Assembly (NCBI GenBank): GCA_028753945.1
Contig: JAPNXP010000016.1
Span: 1,240,001 to 1,304,000, forward strand
Direction of reading: 5' to 3'
Length of the DNA: 64,000 bases
DNA from: Hexactinellida sp. DTS-2022
Lineage: Eukaryota > Porifera > Hexactinellida
The notes under the pieces were generated by a model. That model saw nothing but the letters and a program-made list of their open reading frames with translations. It had not been told where the DNA came from and did not search any database. Shown in pieces: positions 1 through 15,300 of the stretch. A program made the position numbers and the translations under genes. Numbering within the stretch: position 1 is the stretch's first letter; the number at the start of each line of letters is the position of its first letter.

Positions 1-90
1 TTAACAGCATATAATATTTATTATTAATATTGATAAACGGTGAATAGAAAGTAAACAATAAAATTATACATCTAATAAGTTTGTGCATAC

Positions 91-324
91 CAAAGTAACA
101 GTTGCTCCTGCAGGTGAATTTTCAGAAATAATACCGCTATATTGAATTGGAGAGAAATTTGGAGCATTATCATTGACATCAAGAATTGAAACGAGTACTA
201 CAGATGTACCCTGTCGAGTTGGAATACCATGATCCTGCGCAGCCAAAATGAGTTCATAACTTGATTGCAATTCACGATCAATATTAGCTTTAGCAACTTG
301 TACTTGGGCACTGGCCGAGTTGAT
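91..324 (-). CDS. Cadherin exon (3'-most in window)
   Basis: 234 nt, 78 codons, phase 0/0. The acceptor is ACTTATTAG and the donor TTG|GTATGC. It encodes INSASAQVQVAKANIDREL, SYELILAAQDHGIP, linker DVNDNAPNF and YSGIISENSPAGATVTL, ending early in a further EC repeat. The gene therefore continues to the left of the window. Confidence 0.94.
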
Positions 325-3300
325 CTAATAAGTTAGAAAAGGGTAAATTGTAATAACATAAATACATAAATATTTGAAAAGGCAATTTGTATGCTAAAAT
401 TAGGCTAGTCACCACTCTCTAGACTCTAGAGTCTTCACATAGAATAACTAATTGCAAATAAAATTTACTCACAGTAAACCTCAGTAATATAAAATTGTCT
501 GTACATAAATATACAATGGTAGGCTCCCAATGCAAATTTAAGAGATGGTGCAAGTAGTATGGGTACTAGAAAGCGCATTCGAATTGTTCCCATCAATGCA
601 CTAATGTCAGGAAGTTCTGGGACTCACTCCATCGTACTGCCACCACAACATTTATAAAGTTCACGAGGTGTCACCTAATTCGGAAGGGTTTCGGCTAAGA
701 ATAGGCTTCATCGAGATTCCCATTCCTCTACCTTCTTGCAGTCCATCGCTTTTGGGCTTTATCGGCTCTGATTATGTCAAGAGCAAATTGGATTGTAATT
801 GTCAAATTAAAAATGTGATATCTTCAAACAAACATGCAAAGTCCCTTTACCCCAAACTAAAGGTAGAAAAAAGTTTATTTCACGTGCCCGATCTTGTTCG
901 AACAAAGAAATCAAATACTTTATTGAATTGAAACAGTAGTTGAAACCAGTTGAAACGACCCAGCTTCTTTCGTACGATTTTAAATATTGATACATGTATA
1001 ACAACTGTAACTGGATGGGTGCATTTGCGTATATAATTCAATAGCATCATAACAAAACAGATACGCATTATAAAAACCAGGGAAATTCACCAACAGATGA
1101 TGACAATATACATTAGGGGGGGGGGGGGGGGGTTAGTAAAAAAGATTTTTAAGAATTTGAGATTTATTTTCTAAGTGCATTTAGCCTACGGGCTAATTAA
1201 ACATTTCTTTCTCTCTTTTTTCTTTATTTCTGTAACTTTTTATCATTAATTTGAAATATATAAACCCAAATTACACTAGCATGGGAGTTTGGTTGTAATT
1301 TACTGGAGTAAACCTATGTAATCTGGTTTCGATAATAGTACAATTACGAAATGGCGGACTCCCCATGCAATCTGATGATACAGATGGTACAAATGTTACG
1401 GATACCGGAAAGTGCATTTCAATCGAACCAGAGGCGGCGCGGCTTTTGGGGGCCCCCGGGTGATCGACCTACTAGTCCCCTTTGTCCAGGGCCCCGTGGG
1501 GCCTGAACAAGGGGCCCCCCTTTGTAATCGATTGAGGGGCCCGCGGGTGAATCACCCGTGCGGGGTGCGGCCGCGCCGCCCATGAATCGAACGATCAATC
1601 TGAAATCTTGTTCGAGAGTAAATTTAATGTATAGAATTAAAATTCGTGTAGAAAATTGGTGTCTCTGAGACAGTAACACTTCATTGATAATTGAGGTGCT
1701 GGGGATGAACTCATTATCGAGATAATGAGATAAATTATCCTAAAAGAGAGATATCACTAAATCAACTATAAATTACGTTCAGAACACGGAAAACAAAATA
1801 TATAGAGATATTTACAATAAGTTACTCCATGGAAATGGTACGGAAACTCAGAAAAATATGCCAAATTAATTGTCTACAAAATTGTTTGTTCTTATACTTT
1901 TGCCAGGTTAGGGTACAGTAGAAAAATACGGGAAGGATTATGTTTCCCAATTTATTGAATTAAATGTCAATACGTATAATATGCTGGCCATATGCGCTAA
2001 GCAGATTCACACGGGGCAGTGGACTCCCCTATATAACATTTTTAATTGACTGCTTATTCAATAAAGATAAAAACTAATTTGAATCAGAAGAGTTTGGAGT
2101 AGTGCCGAAAGTTTTATGATGCTGTTCTACCACTTGTAGTAGGCATTGTTTCTGGTCCTCGTCTTTTGAGTATTGGTAAATTGTTTAATGAGTTGGATCT
2201 CACGTTCAGCGACATGAAGTTCGTTAGGAGATTCCGGTAGCTTAATTAAAACATCACTTCCTCTAATTTGAGGCATTCCTACAACAAGCTGAGCTTTAAC
2301 CTCGCCAGGTACTTTGTTTGAGAAGAGCGCTAGCGAAGCCAACTCCGGAGAAATGTACCAAGAGTGTCTGGCCACCATCCGCAAGCCAACACGTCGTAGC
2401 TCCACATCGTCGTATTTTTGTAAAAGATGAATAATCGCGATATCGTTGAATGTAGCAAAAACAGCGGAGCTGTAACTTGTAAGAATACCACGACTGTATG
2501 TTGAACTCCGCAACGGACGTCAACTACAAGGCCGTCAACGATTCAATGGATTCGGCCAAAATCCCTAATTATAGATTCATGGCACGATTCGAGCGAAATA
2601 AGTATAATTACAGAATTTGCATGAATATTTGTAAGATAACAATAATACCCATTGGTAGATAACTGAAGTGTAATTGCAGTGAATTTGGCCAAATTTAATT
2701 TGGATTAAATTTTGAAATATAAGTAGAATATAATTTGTATTAGAATAGCTAAAATAAGCATAATCTGAAACTTACACTGCTAATTTTGAACTGCGAATTA
2801 GGATCTCCTCCAATAATAAGAATCGTTATTCTACCATTATCTCCATCATCCTCGTCGGTAGCTGAAACATCAGCAACAGAAGTACCAACAAAAGAATTTT
2901 CAGCAATACTCGCAGAAATAGAAGGTAATGAGAAGACGGGGTTGTGATCATTGATATCTGTGATAGTTATAGTAATGATAGCCTAAAATAAACAAAATTA
3001 ATGTTGGAAATCAAAGTTTTGACTGGATATGTGATTTCACCCAATCGAATCTCCACAATAGAAATGCAACAAATTTGCATATATGTAGGTATATTATATT
3101 TGTGCAAATTACTAATAGTACTATACTGATTTCGTGTAATTTTAACTTGCGTGTAAATTAAAAAAAACAATTTCACTTCCAATTTCAATTGAAATTCAAA
3201 TAAATTTCAGTTTCAGTTTTCCCATTCCGAGCCAGCTTTGTTAAACTCGCTAGTATTAGTGGAGCAAGGATATTCTAAAGTGTGGTGGATAGCGGGGTAC

Positions 3301-6300
3301 TTTGTAAACATATCGTATGGTTTCACCTCATTTGCTCATATACACTGCACTAACAAACCAAAGTATTTCAATAACTAGAATATAAATGCTGACACTATAT
3401 TCTTCTGGCAGCATATTAATGACCGTTCAAACTACTCTGAAATGACTATCTTGCTATAGTTCTAAATTTTAAACATTGTGATTTCAGGTCATTTGCAGCC
3501 AATATTCTAGAAAGTACGCGAAGTGGCATAAGTGTCCCTGCACTAATCGTAATGAGTATAAATTAAGCACCTATACTAATTCGGTAAGTGATATTCATAT
3601 TTGAAATCAGAATTTGTGTAATATAATTTCCTTATAATGATCTGAGAATAAATAATTAGTTGGTCAATATAGTTAATAAATTCCACAACTCCACAAAATT
3701 AAAATTAATAATTTTTGCAGACAAATTTTTAATGCACTTATAATACTTAACTACTCATATTTTATTTAAATAGGCATGTTGAAGCATCTACAAGCGTTAT
3801 TATGCTGCCAGAGCTTACATGATCTGACAAGTCTGGTAGTTTTTCCGTAAGGCTGGGGAGGGCTGGGAGGCCTGGAAATAGGGTACTGGCAGGGAAAACT
3901 TATTTAGCTCAACTGGAGGCGAGGAGTGACGGTAAACTTTACTTTTCAGACCCACCAAAAAGTATTGGAGTTTGGAGATATTTGCATTATTTATATCCTC
4001 GGGACCAGAGAAAATTATCGGCATCCGGAGAATAAGTTTTTTGTGCGCAAGAAAAAGTTGGCCCCCCTAGAAGTTGCCCCCACCCTCTCCCACTACCCAT
4101 AAGGTGAAAGCCCCTTCAGAGGGTAGAGGGTTAGACAGAACCTGAGTCCGGTAAAGATTGGAGCCAATGATTAATAATATCTATAATTATCCCAATTATA
4201 TGTCTTGCTAGAGCGCATCGCTTACTTGGTTGCTTCAAGGCACAACACGACCACATAACAACAGCAGAGGTAGTTTTGTGGATTAATAGTTCTAACGCAT
4301 ATTATAGCGTATATAGGCATAACATAGCCAAATTTAACATTGTAAAATTTACTAATTACGTCATAATTCGATAATGAGTAAGCATATATATAATTTGACC
4401 AAATGTCCGCATCATCAATGTACATATTATCTTAATTTTCAGAAATTTATCTCGTAGAGGGTACGAATTATGTATGTGCGAATAAGTGAATTTTCACGCT
4501 TCTCAAAATGTGAGAATAACGTCATAACTTGCCCAGGATTGAGAGATTTTGAGTAGAAACCTCAACTTGTTGTCGGGTCAAAGGTTACCCTTTCGAAAAC
4601 GTCTAGTTTCTTCAATCAACTCGGAACATACAAACAAATATATACACACATATATACTGCGTTGGAATAGTATAGATAGTGGGGTCAAATATAAAGATTC
4701 CGTGACCAACCTCTGGCTAGTTAAGTTTTATGCCTGATTCTGATACTTTAGGATATATCTCGCGATTTAAGCTCCCATGCCGCTCTGGAAAGTTTGGGCA
4801 AACTTTTTTATAGCGACAAATTCAAAGGGCCTCCGGCAATCATTTTGAAAAATTAAGGTCCCTATCTGAACATTTCATAAATTGAGATTATAGTGTTTTT
4901 GAACAGTATACAATAAGTAGTAGCTGCAATGAAAATTTCAACTCAATCGGGACAATACTTTTAATGTAATAGCCTTTTGAAGATTCCTACGTCATTTGTC
5001 ACCATGGGAGGTCCATTCTTTAACTTTTTTTTTTAAGGGATTTGAAGCATATCTTATCCTATATACATGCAATAACCTTTTAACTCGCTATGTAGTATGA
5101 CTCCATGTAAATCTCGGTAATAGACCTTAATTTAGCACTTTGATTCTTCTGGGGATCTCACATGGGGGTGACGAAGCAAAAGAAAATGACCCATAATCGT
5201 TTTATTCGGCCACTTAATATATATAATTATCACAATTTTGACGTCAATTGACTGGATTTTTTAATTTTTGTATAGTCAAAGTCCTAAATTAAGGTCTATT
5301 ACCGAGATTTACATGGAGTCATACTACATAGCGAGTTAAAAGGTTATTGCATGTATATAGGATAAGATATGCTTCAAATCCCTTAAAAAAAAAAGTTAAA
5401 GAATGGACCTCCCATGGTGACAAATGACGTAGGAATCTTCAAAAGGCTATTACATTAAAAGTATTGTCCCGATTGAGTTGAAATTTTCATTGCAGCTACT
5501 ACTTATTGTATACTGTTCAAAAACACTATAATCTCAATTTATGAAATGTTCAGATAGGGACCTTAATTTTTCAAAATGATTGCCGGAGGCCCTTTGAATT
5601 TGTCGCTATAAAAAAGTTTGCCCAAACTTTCCAGAGCGGCATGGGAGCTTAAATCGCGAGATATATCCTAAAGTATCAGAATCAGGCATAAAACTTAACT
5701 AGCCAGAGGTTGGTCACGGAATCTTTATTTTTGACCCCACTAAGATTAATATATCATCATCATCAATTATCAATCTGTCCGACTTATACTTTTTGAGATA
5801 ACCTATACATCAACAAGGTCACTTTCCGGAAATTGCCGCGAAAATTCTTTTACCAAATAACGGTAATTTTGACCTTTGGTGACGTCAAAAAGGTAACACA
5901 CGCCCGAAACAAATTATTCTTTCGGATTTGGATAGATAGCATGTCAAATTATATATAGGAATAGAAGTGGCTAAACTAAAATATATCATTTTTCATGAAT
6001 TTACAGTTGCCCCCCCCCTAGAAAAAACCCTGAATAGTTAAAATACAAGTTGTGTTTGAAACAATGTAATAATATTTGTTAGACTCTGGAGGACAGTTCA
6101 TATTTACATATTCTTCAAAGTATTCGAGATCCCAACGGAAGAGAACCAATCCTCCAAACAACTTAACCTGAGGTATTGGGTATTATTCAGTGCCAACATT
6201 ATATTTCCGATATTGGAAGACAACAATATACGTAGGCTATGCATTACAAACACACTTGGATGGGATTGTATAAGCTTTTACAGTCACTCTCGATAATCCG

Positions 6301-9300
6301 AACCTAGTTGGAAATTGAACATTGGCAACCCAAAGACTACCGCCTATCATCCCCAAAGCAATGGACTAGTTGAAGCTCAAAACAAAATCATCAAAACGTA
6401 AGTGATACTCTCGAGAAACAATGTTGTTAGTTCAAATTTTGAATTTTATTCCATTAGCAAGATCAACAAATGTAATTACGAAAGAGATATGAGCGAACTG
6501 AAAGCTTCAACCTGCTGTATCTTCTACCAACACCCAATTCAAAAGTGCAGCGCAGGAGGATTCTAGAGATAACAAGATTATTTATCTGATGAAGAAATAA
6601 TGGTACACATTTATGTTTAATTATATGATAGTGGAATCGTATACTAGTTTAACAGTGGCGGATTTAGGAGCACAGGGGGCACGTCCCACCTTGAAAAATA
6701 TTGCCAATATAATATGTGCAAAATTAGGTCCGTTCAAGACTATCGAAGAATAAACGGAAATTCAATTTGATCCTTACGAACTACCAGACTTTGAAAACGA
6801 ATGGACAAACAGATTGAAAACATGCGGTCTTACGATAGAATAACTGTTCGTTATAACACCAAGAAAGAGCAACAAACTCATAAGAAGATCAAGCTTAAGA
6901 AGAAGTTAAATATTTGTTGTGAGATTACTGGCAAACTTAAAATAAGAACTAATACAGGGTTTTATAAGATGTTGTCATTGAAACATTATTGGTTAGTACA
7001 GTAGCGTAGCAATAGGCGGTTCAGGCGGTTCATTGAACCAGGGCCCCCGATGTCTCGGAGGCCCCCAAAGGTATACCTGCCAACCTATTTGTGTCATATC
7101 CCTGTACAGGGCTCCAATTTTCCCCTGTACATTGGCCAAAATCCCTATACACCTCCCAAAGATTTTTCTCGCTCGCTTCGCTCGCTTGTCCAGGGATTAC
7201 TATACACTTACATAGAAAAATACACACTTTGGAAAGGAAAAAACATTGAATTATATACTGACAGGGAATCCCTGTACGCTTGAATAAATATATATATATA
7301 TAAACCAACTTGTGCCTTTGTGTGGTCAATGCAGAATGATGGCAGAATATACTATCACCACTGTAGACATTTTTAGCATTATTTTACTCATAATTAGTAA
7401 ATTAAAAATCCCTGTACGCCTGTACAAAACATCCAAAATGGTTCAAATCCCTGTACGGTTGGCTGTTGGCAGGTATGCAAATGTTCCAAAATTCTCCATA
7501 TGCAGATATACTTCAATCTACTTCGTCAAAATGCGGGAAATGCCATTTCCGAACCCAAATTTACCCAGATGCATGCCGCGAACCTCCTTAAAATATACTA
7601 CTCCAATGGGGCCAGGGGCCCAGGCACTACTTTTGAACCGGGACCCCGAAACCCTAGCTACGCTACTGGGTTAGTATTATATTATGTTGTTAAGCTGTAC
7701 ATCTGCTGAATTGTGAAATATAAACTTTAATCTTATTATTATTTCGCTCTAGCTCTATTCAACAAGAAAAATCATACTCATGCAATATCATACTCACGCA
7801 TTACACATACTATTATTTCTATTTTGAATATATGTAGTCAAAATCTCGTTTAATCAGAGGGAAGTTAGATATATCGACATAGTAACTTATTAAACTCTGT
7901 TATTTTATATTCCGGATATTCCAAAATAAGATTCGGACAAATGACAACTTCTAAATTCGGACAAATGCATGCACCTCAAAAATGTGGAGGTTGGGGGGTC
8001 ATTTTGAACTGATTTCTGCGTCGGGGGCCTAAATTTGAAACCTCGGCCCGCATTTTTAAGGCAACACGGCAAGCGGCCCGTACCTAGATTATTCGACACG
8101 CAAAAAGTTCTGGAGAAACTCCTTATAAGAAACTGAGTTACTGAAAACTGATGAAGAAGTCATAGCAAATCGCCGACATTTACGTAACTAACTTTCTCAA
8201 ATCAAATATAATCAACTTATAATCACCATATTTGTACTCAGTGTAAAATTTCCAGCATTTTGATATATAGCATGAGCATATTTGGATGAATATTTCCTTA
8301 GTAACGCTGGAATGCATCAGAAATGTGTTAGGAATGTGCCAACATTCCATTCTCAAATTGTGTGCCTATCCAATCGAGTGACCTCTCGTTCAACTCCACT
8401 TGTATAATTATAGACAAGGTTGAAACCGAATACTGATATAATTAGTTCTACCGAATATTATTTGCGAATAGTTGATATTTGGTTGCCAACCTGATATCAG
8501 TATTTGGTATTCGGTTCCCAACCTGATATACGTATATCACTATTCGGTATTCGGTCTCCCGACCGAGCATTATCAGTATTCGTATTCGGTTGACGTAATC
8601 GAGTATTATCAGTGTTCGTATTCGGCAGTGTATTTCACAGCCATTTGTAAATACGCCTAAATCACAAATTAATGTTACGGTATGGGGAAAGATTCCAATT
8701 TTTCACGCCCCTAATAATTTTTTCCTTAAATCATACTCCAAATCAAGCGTCTCGCAATCCCGGATAATTCCCAGGTATTCGGTTGACGTAACCAAATATC
8801 ATCAGTATTCGTATTGGTTTGACCGTGAACTACGTAATATAAGGACTGGAATCAACAATTTAAAAATGGACCATGGATGAAACAGAAGTGCATTGGATAT
8901 TTTTGTATAATACATTCAGTTAGGAACTTTACAGGTGAAATATACTATATTTAGCTGAATTTAACTTTTAAAATTGGTTAGGAATGCATTTTAAATGTAA
9001 TAATGTAAGATATTATTAATGACCCATAAACTTTAAAATTATATTTTACTATATATTTTATTAATTTTCAAATTATCGATACAGTATGAATTTGAGATTT
9101 CTCGGGAGATTTTCTTAGCAATTATCATTTAATAGCCATTACCGATTAATATGTTGTTCAAGCTTACTCGAATCTTCGTCCTTATTTAATTTGTTTAGAC
9201 TTTTTAATACTTTTTATATCTTTCACTGATATTTGTTAGTCTAAACCTTATACGTAATGCCTAACATGTGTTCTGTATTTGGCTGCAAGACGAATTACAG

Positions 9301-12300
9301 AGGTCACCCCAGTGCTACTGTTTTCAGATTGCCGAAAGGCCCACCTGAATTGAAGAATCAATGGATTCGAGCTCTCCATAGAGATATAGCTGGTGACCTA
9401 TCAGAGAACAACACATTTATTTGTATAAACCACTTTAGAGAGGAAGACATTATAAGAGTTGACAGGGTTCTCCAAGCTGATGGTACCTACACTGAAACAC
9501 CACGCATTAGACCAACGTACAGTCCTAATGCTGTACCAGTTATTTTCCATGGTTTTCCATCTCATTTTACTTCAACTGCTCAGACATCAAAGCGTTTTAG
9601 TCGAGAATCTAAGGAAGAAGAATATTTTGCTCAAGGTCTTCATGATAGCATTGTTCAAGACCAACAAGATAAATTACGATTCGCTCTGGATTCTTTTGAG
9701 GAACTTAAAACTAAGTTGCCTGATTTACGTCTAAGCCCAGATTGGATAGTGTGGTACTCATCTAGTAACACCTTGCAAATCTTACAGCTGAAACTCCTTG
9801 ACCAATCCGTTAACATCCAATCTACGTTAACAATCAATTCAGATTTAATGGTTTCAGCCGTTAGTTGCCAACACCAAGTGCCCTTGCATCTTAAGCGAAT
9901 ATCAGACCTACGACAGATCGAATCCCTAATTGATGATATTTCAAATTTCGAGCCAAACCCTGAGATATTTGATTCAAGCCTTGTTCTGGTAAATATCAAA
10001 GAAGCAGCCATTAAATTACAGTCCTCTATATCAATTTTAGAAGATACAGAACTAACTGAGCACTGTGAGCTGCAATTGCAACACAGGACACCTTTATTAC
10101 CCTTCCTCCAGTTCGTTATATGCCAACTTGAAAACTCGCTAGTTTCAGAAAAAAGACGGAGATATAACGTAGTTACCCAGGTGAGATTATAATTTTCTAA
10201 CCTCATGTAGTGCTTTATTGTTTACCTCTTATTTCCTTCTAGGCCATTGCCTTAAAAGCACATTTGATATCACCCGCTTGCTATCGTTTTTTTCAATCGT
10301 TGGATTGTCTTATCCTTCCAACAACAAAGTCAATTCGAGTTCTATCCTCCTGTATAGGATTGGATACCGAATATTTACATCTGCTTAAAAAGTTAACTGC
10401 TGATTTTTGTGAGAGGGACCGACATGTTATTCTCAATATGGACGAAATCCACGTTTCACCAGCAATTTCTTATCAAGGTAAATACTGTTGTTTCACTTTC
10501 ACTTGCAGTACATACTTATGCACTTTTAAGCAAATTTAATTTTTTAGGTGGAAAGGTTATTGGTGATACTGATCCAACTTCTCCAACTAAAAAAGTTTTT
10601 GCCATAATGATTTCTAGTCTATCCAAAAAATGGTCACAAGTTGTACGGTTGCTCCCATCAAACTTTTCTACTGCTGAGGAATTATACCCAATGGTCAGTT
10701 CTGTAATCAACGATATAGAAAAGTGTGATTTATTTGTTGAAGTTCTCGTTACAGATAATTATCCCCTGAATGTACGTTTATTTAAATTGTTTTCTTCTGA
10801 TCAAAAGACATTACTTCCTGCTGTTCAACATCCAACTTGTCCAGAGAGAAAGCTTTATATCTTGTTTGATTTTGTTCACATTATCAAATCGATAAGAAAC
10901 AATTGGTTAAACTTGAAGGATTATGATCTTACGTTTTCATATCCAGATATGCAACTCTTTCCTTCAATCACTAATTCTACTACTAAACTGAATGAGGCAA
11001 AGTTTAATGATATACGAAAATTGTACAAGAGTGAACAACATTCTACTATGAAGCAAGCTCACCGGCTAAGTTCTAAGGTATGTTGGCCCACTAGTTTAGA
11101 ACGTCAGAACGTTAATTTAGCACTTCGTGTATTCAACGAGTCAACTTGTGCAGCTCTTAAAATTCAAAATGATTTACATCCGGATTCTATAAATGACACT
11201 TCAAACTTTGTTGATGTATTAAGTAAAATTTGGAAGATCTTCAACATAAATACACCTTTTAAGCATGTGCGCTTGAATGACGAGTATTCTAGACCTCTTA
11301 CTGACAAAGATTGGCGTTTTGTTTTTCTTGATTTAGTTTCGAATTGGCTTAAGCGGTGGAGTTCTACTATTGGGAAGGGTGGGAAACTTAGTGCACAAAC
11401 TTTCATTAGTTTTCGCCATTCTTGTATTACTTTCCCATTAATCATTGCCCATCTCATTCAGAATTGTGGATTTGAGTATGTTCTTAGCTCTAGACTCCAG
11501 AATGATCCTATTGAGCATAAATTTGGACTATATCGGATGATGAGTGGTGCTCAATATCACATCACATATTCTCAAATTTTAGAGAGTCAACGGCGCTTAA
11601 ACCTGTCGAATATTCTTAAGTTATTTTCATTACAACAATGCAAAAGTGAACTTACCCTTAAGCAATTTATCAACACATTTTCCCCAACAGCAGATGAACC
11701 CATTCACATATCCTATGATCAATATATTGATGTTATTCATGATCTAGACTCTATTAACCTCGACATTCAAATTCTTCAATCTATTGTGTTTATTGGTGGT
11801 TACGCTGTATATTCCTACCTTAAAACCACAAACTGCCATCATTGTGTTCAAAAACTAACTGAGAACAAAGATATTGAAATTTCAGAAACTACAAAATATG
11901 ACCTTGTAAGATATATCGATCGTGGTTCTCTGAAATGGCCTTCAGATATTGTAATTGAGTCAATTATTGTATTGTGGAAAATATTTACCAAACTTGATGA
12001 AAACGAATCTTTGAAGAAACAATTCTACTCCTCACCTTCAAGAAAAGTGTTAATTCATTTAGCTGAATACGTATTGGTTGATGGGTATAGCGAGCATTGG
12101 AGGAATAACTGTGATGGTTGTACTAATTCTGGATGGAATATCATAAGGAAGATACTAACTACATGCACTAATTGTATATTAGCCAATAAGGTTCGCAATA
12201 TAAACTCTGAAATAACATCTGCAAAGAAAGATATCCGGAAAATAAAGAAATTTAAACCTTAATGTTTCTGTAGTGTTTCACATAGTATTCTGTATTGTGC

Positions 12301-15300
12301 AATTGTGTTTTCACATAATCTGTATTGTGTTTTTCACATATTCTGCATTCTGTACGGTTTCTCACATACGTATTAATACGTTATATTTACAATGAATGGA
12401 CCTCAATGATATGATCATGATGCATATTTCTCGTTTAGTTAAATTCAGCTAAATATAGTATATTTCACCTGTAAAGTTCCTAACTGAATGTATTATACAA
12501 AAATATCCAATGCACTTCTGTTTCATCCATGGTCCATTTTTAAATTGTTGATTCCAGTCCTTATATTACGTAGTTCACGGTTTGACGTAACCGAATATTA
12601 TCAGTATTCGTATTCGGTTGACGTAACCATATCATCAGTATTCGTATTCGGTTGAAGCAACCGAATATTATCAGTATTCGTATTCGGTTACTCAACCAAA
12701 TATCAGTATTCGTATTCGGTAGGGCAACTATTCATGAATACTGATATTCGGTTCGAGCGGTTTCAACCTTGAATTATAAACATACCGACCCTCTAAAACG
12801 TAATTTCACGAAATTATTCGAGATATAGCTTAAGTTGAAGATTTTCAGATAAATTTCGTCAAACTCGTCAAATAACTGCAATTGGCTATTTTACTCAATA
12901 TGTTTGAGGAAAGCGTTTCGATTCTAATAGAGCAACAAGTTGAATGTGAAGATCGATGGAAATTAGGGGAAACAAAATAATGAATTAAAAATCATGTTAT
13001 TATAATAGCAACTCACAGAATCGACGAAAGTGCCATCGGTAACCTCCACAGTAAGCACCAATGTTGAGCTAATTTCTCGAGAGAGAACAGAATCAGTCCT
13101 TAAATCTCCAGTATTACTGTTCAGTGTGAAATTATCTAAGGTATAACAATTAATCTCGAATGTTTAATGGAGTATGTAGCATGGTACTTTAGTGATGATA
13201 CAATAAATATATAAAACATATAATATTTTATCAGTTAAAAAGTAATAATATATTTACCTTTTCATTTGATAATTTTTCACTTTCTAAATATATAGCTGAA
13301 TTATTTAGTAGCCCTATATTTAATACGTACGAATAATACATTAATAGCTTAATACATATTACGTGTATAATGTATGCGAGGGAGAATCAATATCTTACAC
13401 ATTTGATTCTCCTAAGCATAAAAACTTTGTAGATACTTTTTGGGTATTGCAGTATATTAATTTATTGAAAGCATATTTGGTATTCAATTTCACGTTTGGC
13501 TGTCAACAATACATATAATATCCCAAGTCTTACTATCAGGATTTGTATAGAAATACTTTTGCTATCGAATGCCCTTTTCAAAAAATAATAGATCTATATT
13601 CTTTCAAAGTAATTACTGTATACAATTTGTCGAAATAAAGAAACATCTCACTACACAATACAGTGGCACGAAAGTATGTGGAATAGGATTATTGACCTAT
13701 AGGTTATTGATAGCTCAAAATTGATTGGAATCACAAAATAAATGATATATCTATCCCATAAATTAAGTTCTGGACGATCGATGGTGATTTTATTATTAAG
13801 TATAACTTAGGTTTGTTAATTAACAATAATTTATTATTCACCCATGATCAGGGTTGGGGCCGATTACTTTCAGATCATTACGATTACGATCTATATTTTT
13901 TAAACGATTATCTATATTTTTACTGTGCCGACTATACTATAGTATAGTGGCCCAGTATTGGAATCACTGCCTTTATTACTGTGCCGACTATACTATAGTA
14001 TAGTGGCCCAGTTCTAATCTTAGTGCTTTGGTTAGTTATTATTACTGTGCCGACTATACTATAGTATAGTGGCCCAGTATTGGAATCACTGCCTTTATTA
14101 TTATTATTTTTTTACTGTGCCGACTATACTATAGTATAGTGGCCCAGTATTGGAATCACTGCCTTTATTATTATTTTTATTATTTCTCCGTAGCAGGTGC
14201 CCTGGCCACACCAGTATACATTAAGGGCTGAAACTTGGCATGTAGTTGCCGAGTGACCGTCTAATTTGCACCTGGGGTTACGATTTTTGATCAAATAATT
14301 TTAACACCTATTTAAACTAATTATGGCTCATAACATTAAATAATTAATAGTGAGCTTGATAAATTTTACATGTACGGATAGATAATTAAATTCTACACCT
14401 TTTAGCAAATCAAAAAATTTCAATTTGGCCTAGATTTGTGCCTTAATTGGGGTACCAATCTCCTGTATTTTCTCACACTTCAGATTCAATAAAACTGTTA
14501 AATATAATTCTATTGTTTCAACTTGTAATAATTAAATTGAATCTAATTCTATTGTTTCAACTTGTAATAATTATATTGATTTAACTTGTTAAATCTTACT
14601 CTATTGTTTCAACTTGAGATAAATATATTGATTCAACTTGTAAATTCCAGCTGGCTTCTATTTAATTGTAGTATTACTATACAATGGATTAAATAAAATA
14701 TAATGATATAAGGAATTTGTTGACTAAACTCAAATCACCGTGGATAACATTGCTAAAATAAATAACTAATAATTTAATTTATTATCAATAAGTAATGAAT
14801 GAATGGCATTAAACTACTGATGGTTTATGATAGAACCGTTAAGATTTTACATACCACAACAACGACAGATTAAGTGATTATATTTATTTCGGCGAGAATA
14901 TTCTTGCACAATTAATGTACTGACATATTTAATTCTAATTAATTCGCTCTGTGTTTACCGTATAGAGATGGTTCCAAATAGATTATTGGGGTTATCGAGT
15001 GCGTGGAATTCAAATATTATAGTGAAATTCAATTTAAATTAATAATAATTGCAAATAATTGAACTTAATTTATTTTGCTGTATATAATAATGAAGTAAAA
15101 TAATTAATAAATTAATTAAATATTTATACTAATTAGCTAAATTTCATTAATCTCAGAGATGATACAAGATAGAAACAAACTTTCAATTTATCAATTGGTC
15201 CTTATGCCAGGTACCACCTATGCAAGTGGGTCTTGACACCTTGAGGTGATTATGACATCGTCAAAAAAATGTATTTTTACAATTTTGTGAATTAAATAAT

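Noticed and set aside
1117-1133. Long G runs as functional G-quadruplexes
   Set aside because: Most lie within or beside MITE ends and may be partly sequencing error; no pattern beyond that.
1419-1679. Gly/Pro-rich open frame on the minus strand
   Set aside because: It is produced by the GC-rich hAT MITE at 1429-1584 and its flanks.
7030-7709. Overlapping frames in 7.0-7.7 kb
   Set aside because: All lie inside a hAT MITE and its nested element.
9655-10206. 183-codon frame antisense to the THAP exon
   Set aside because: It is a shadow of the real transposase frame; no domain features and no own start context.
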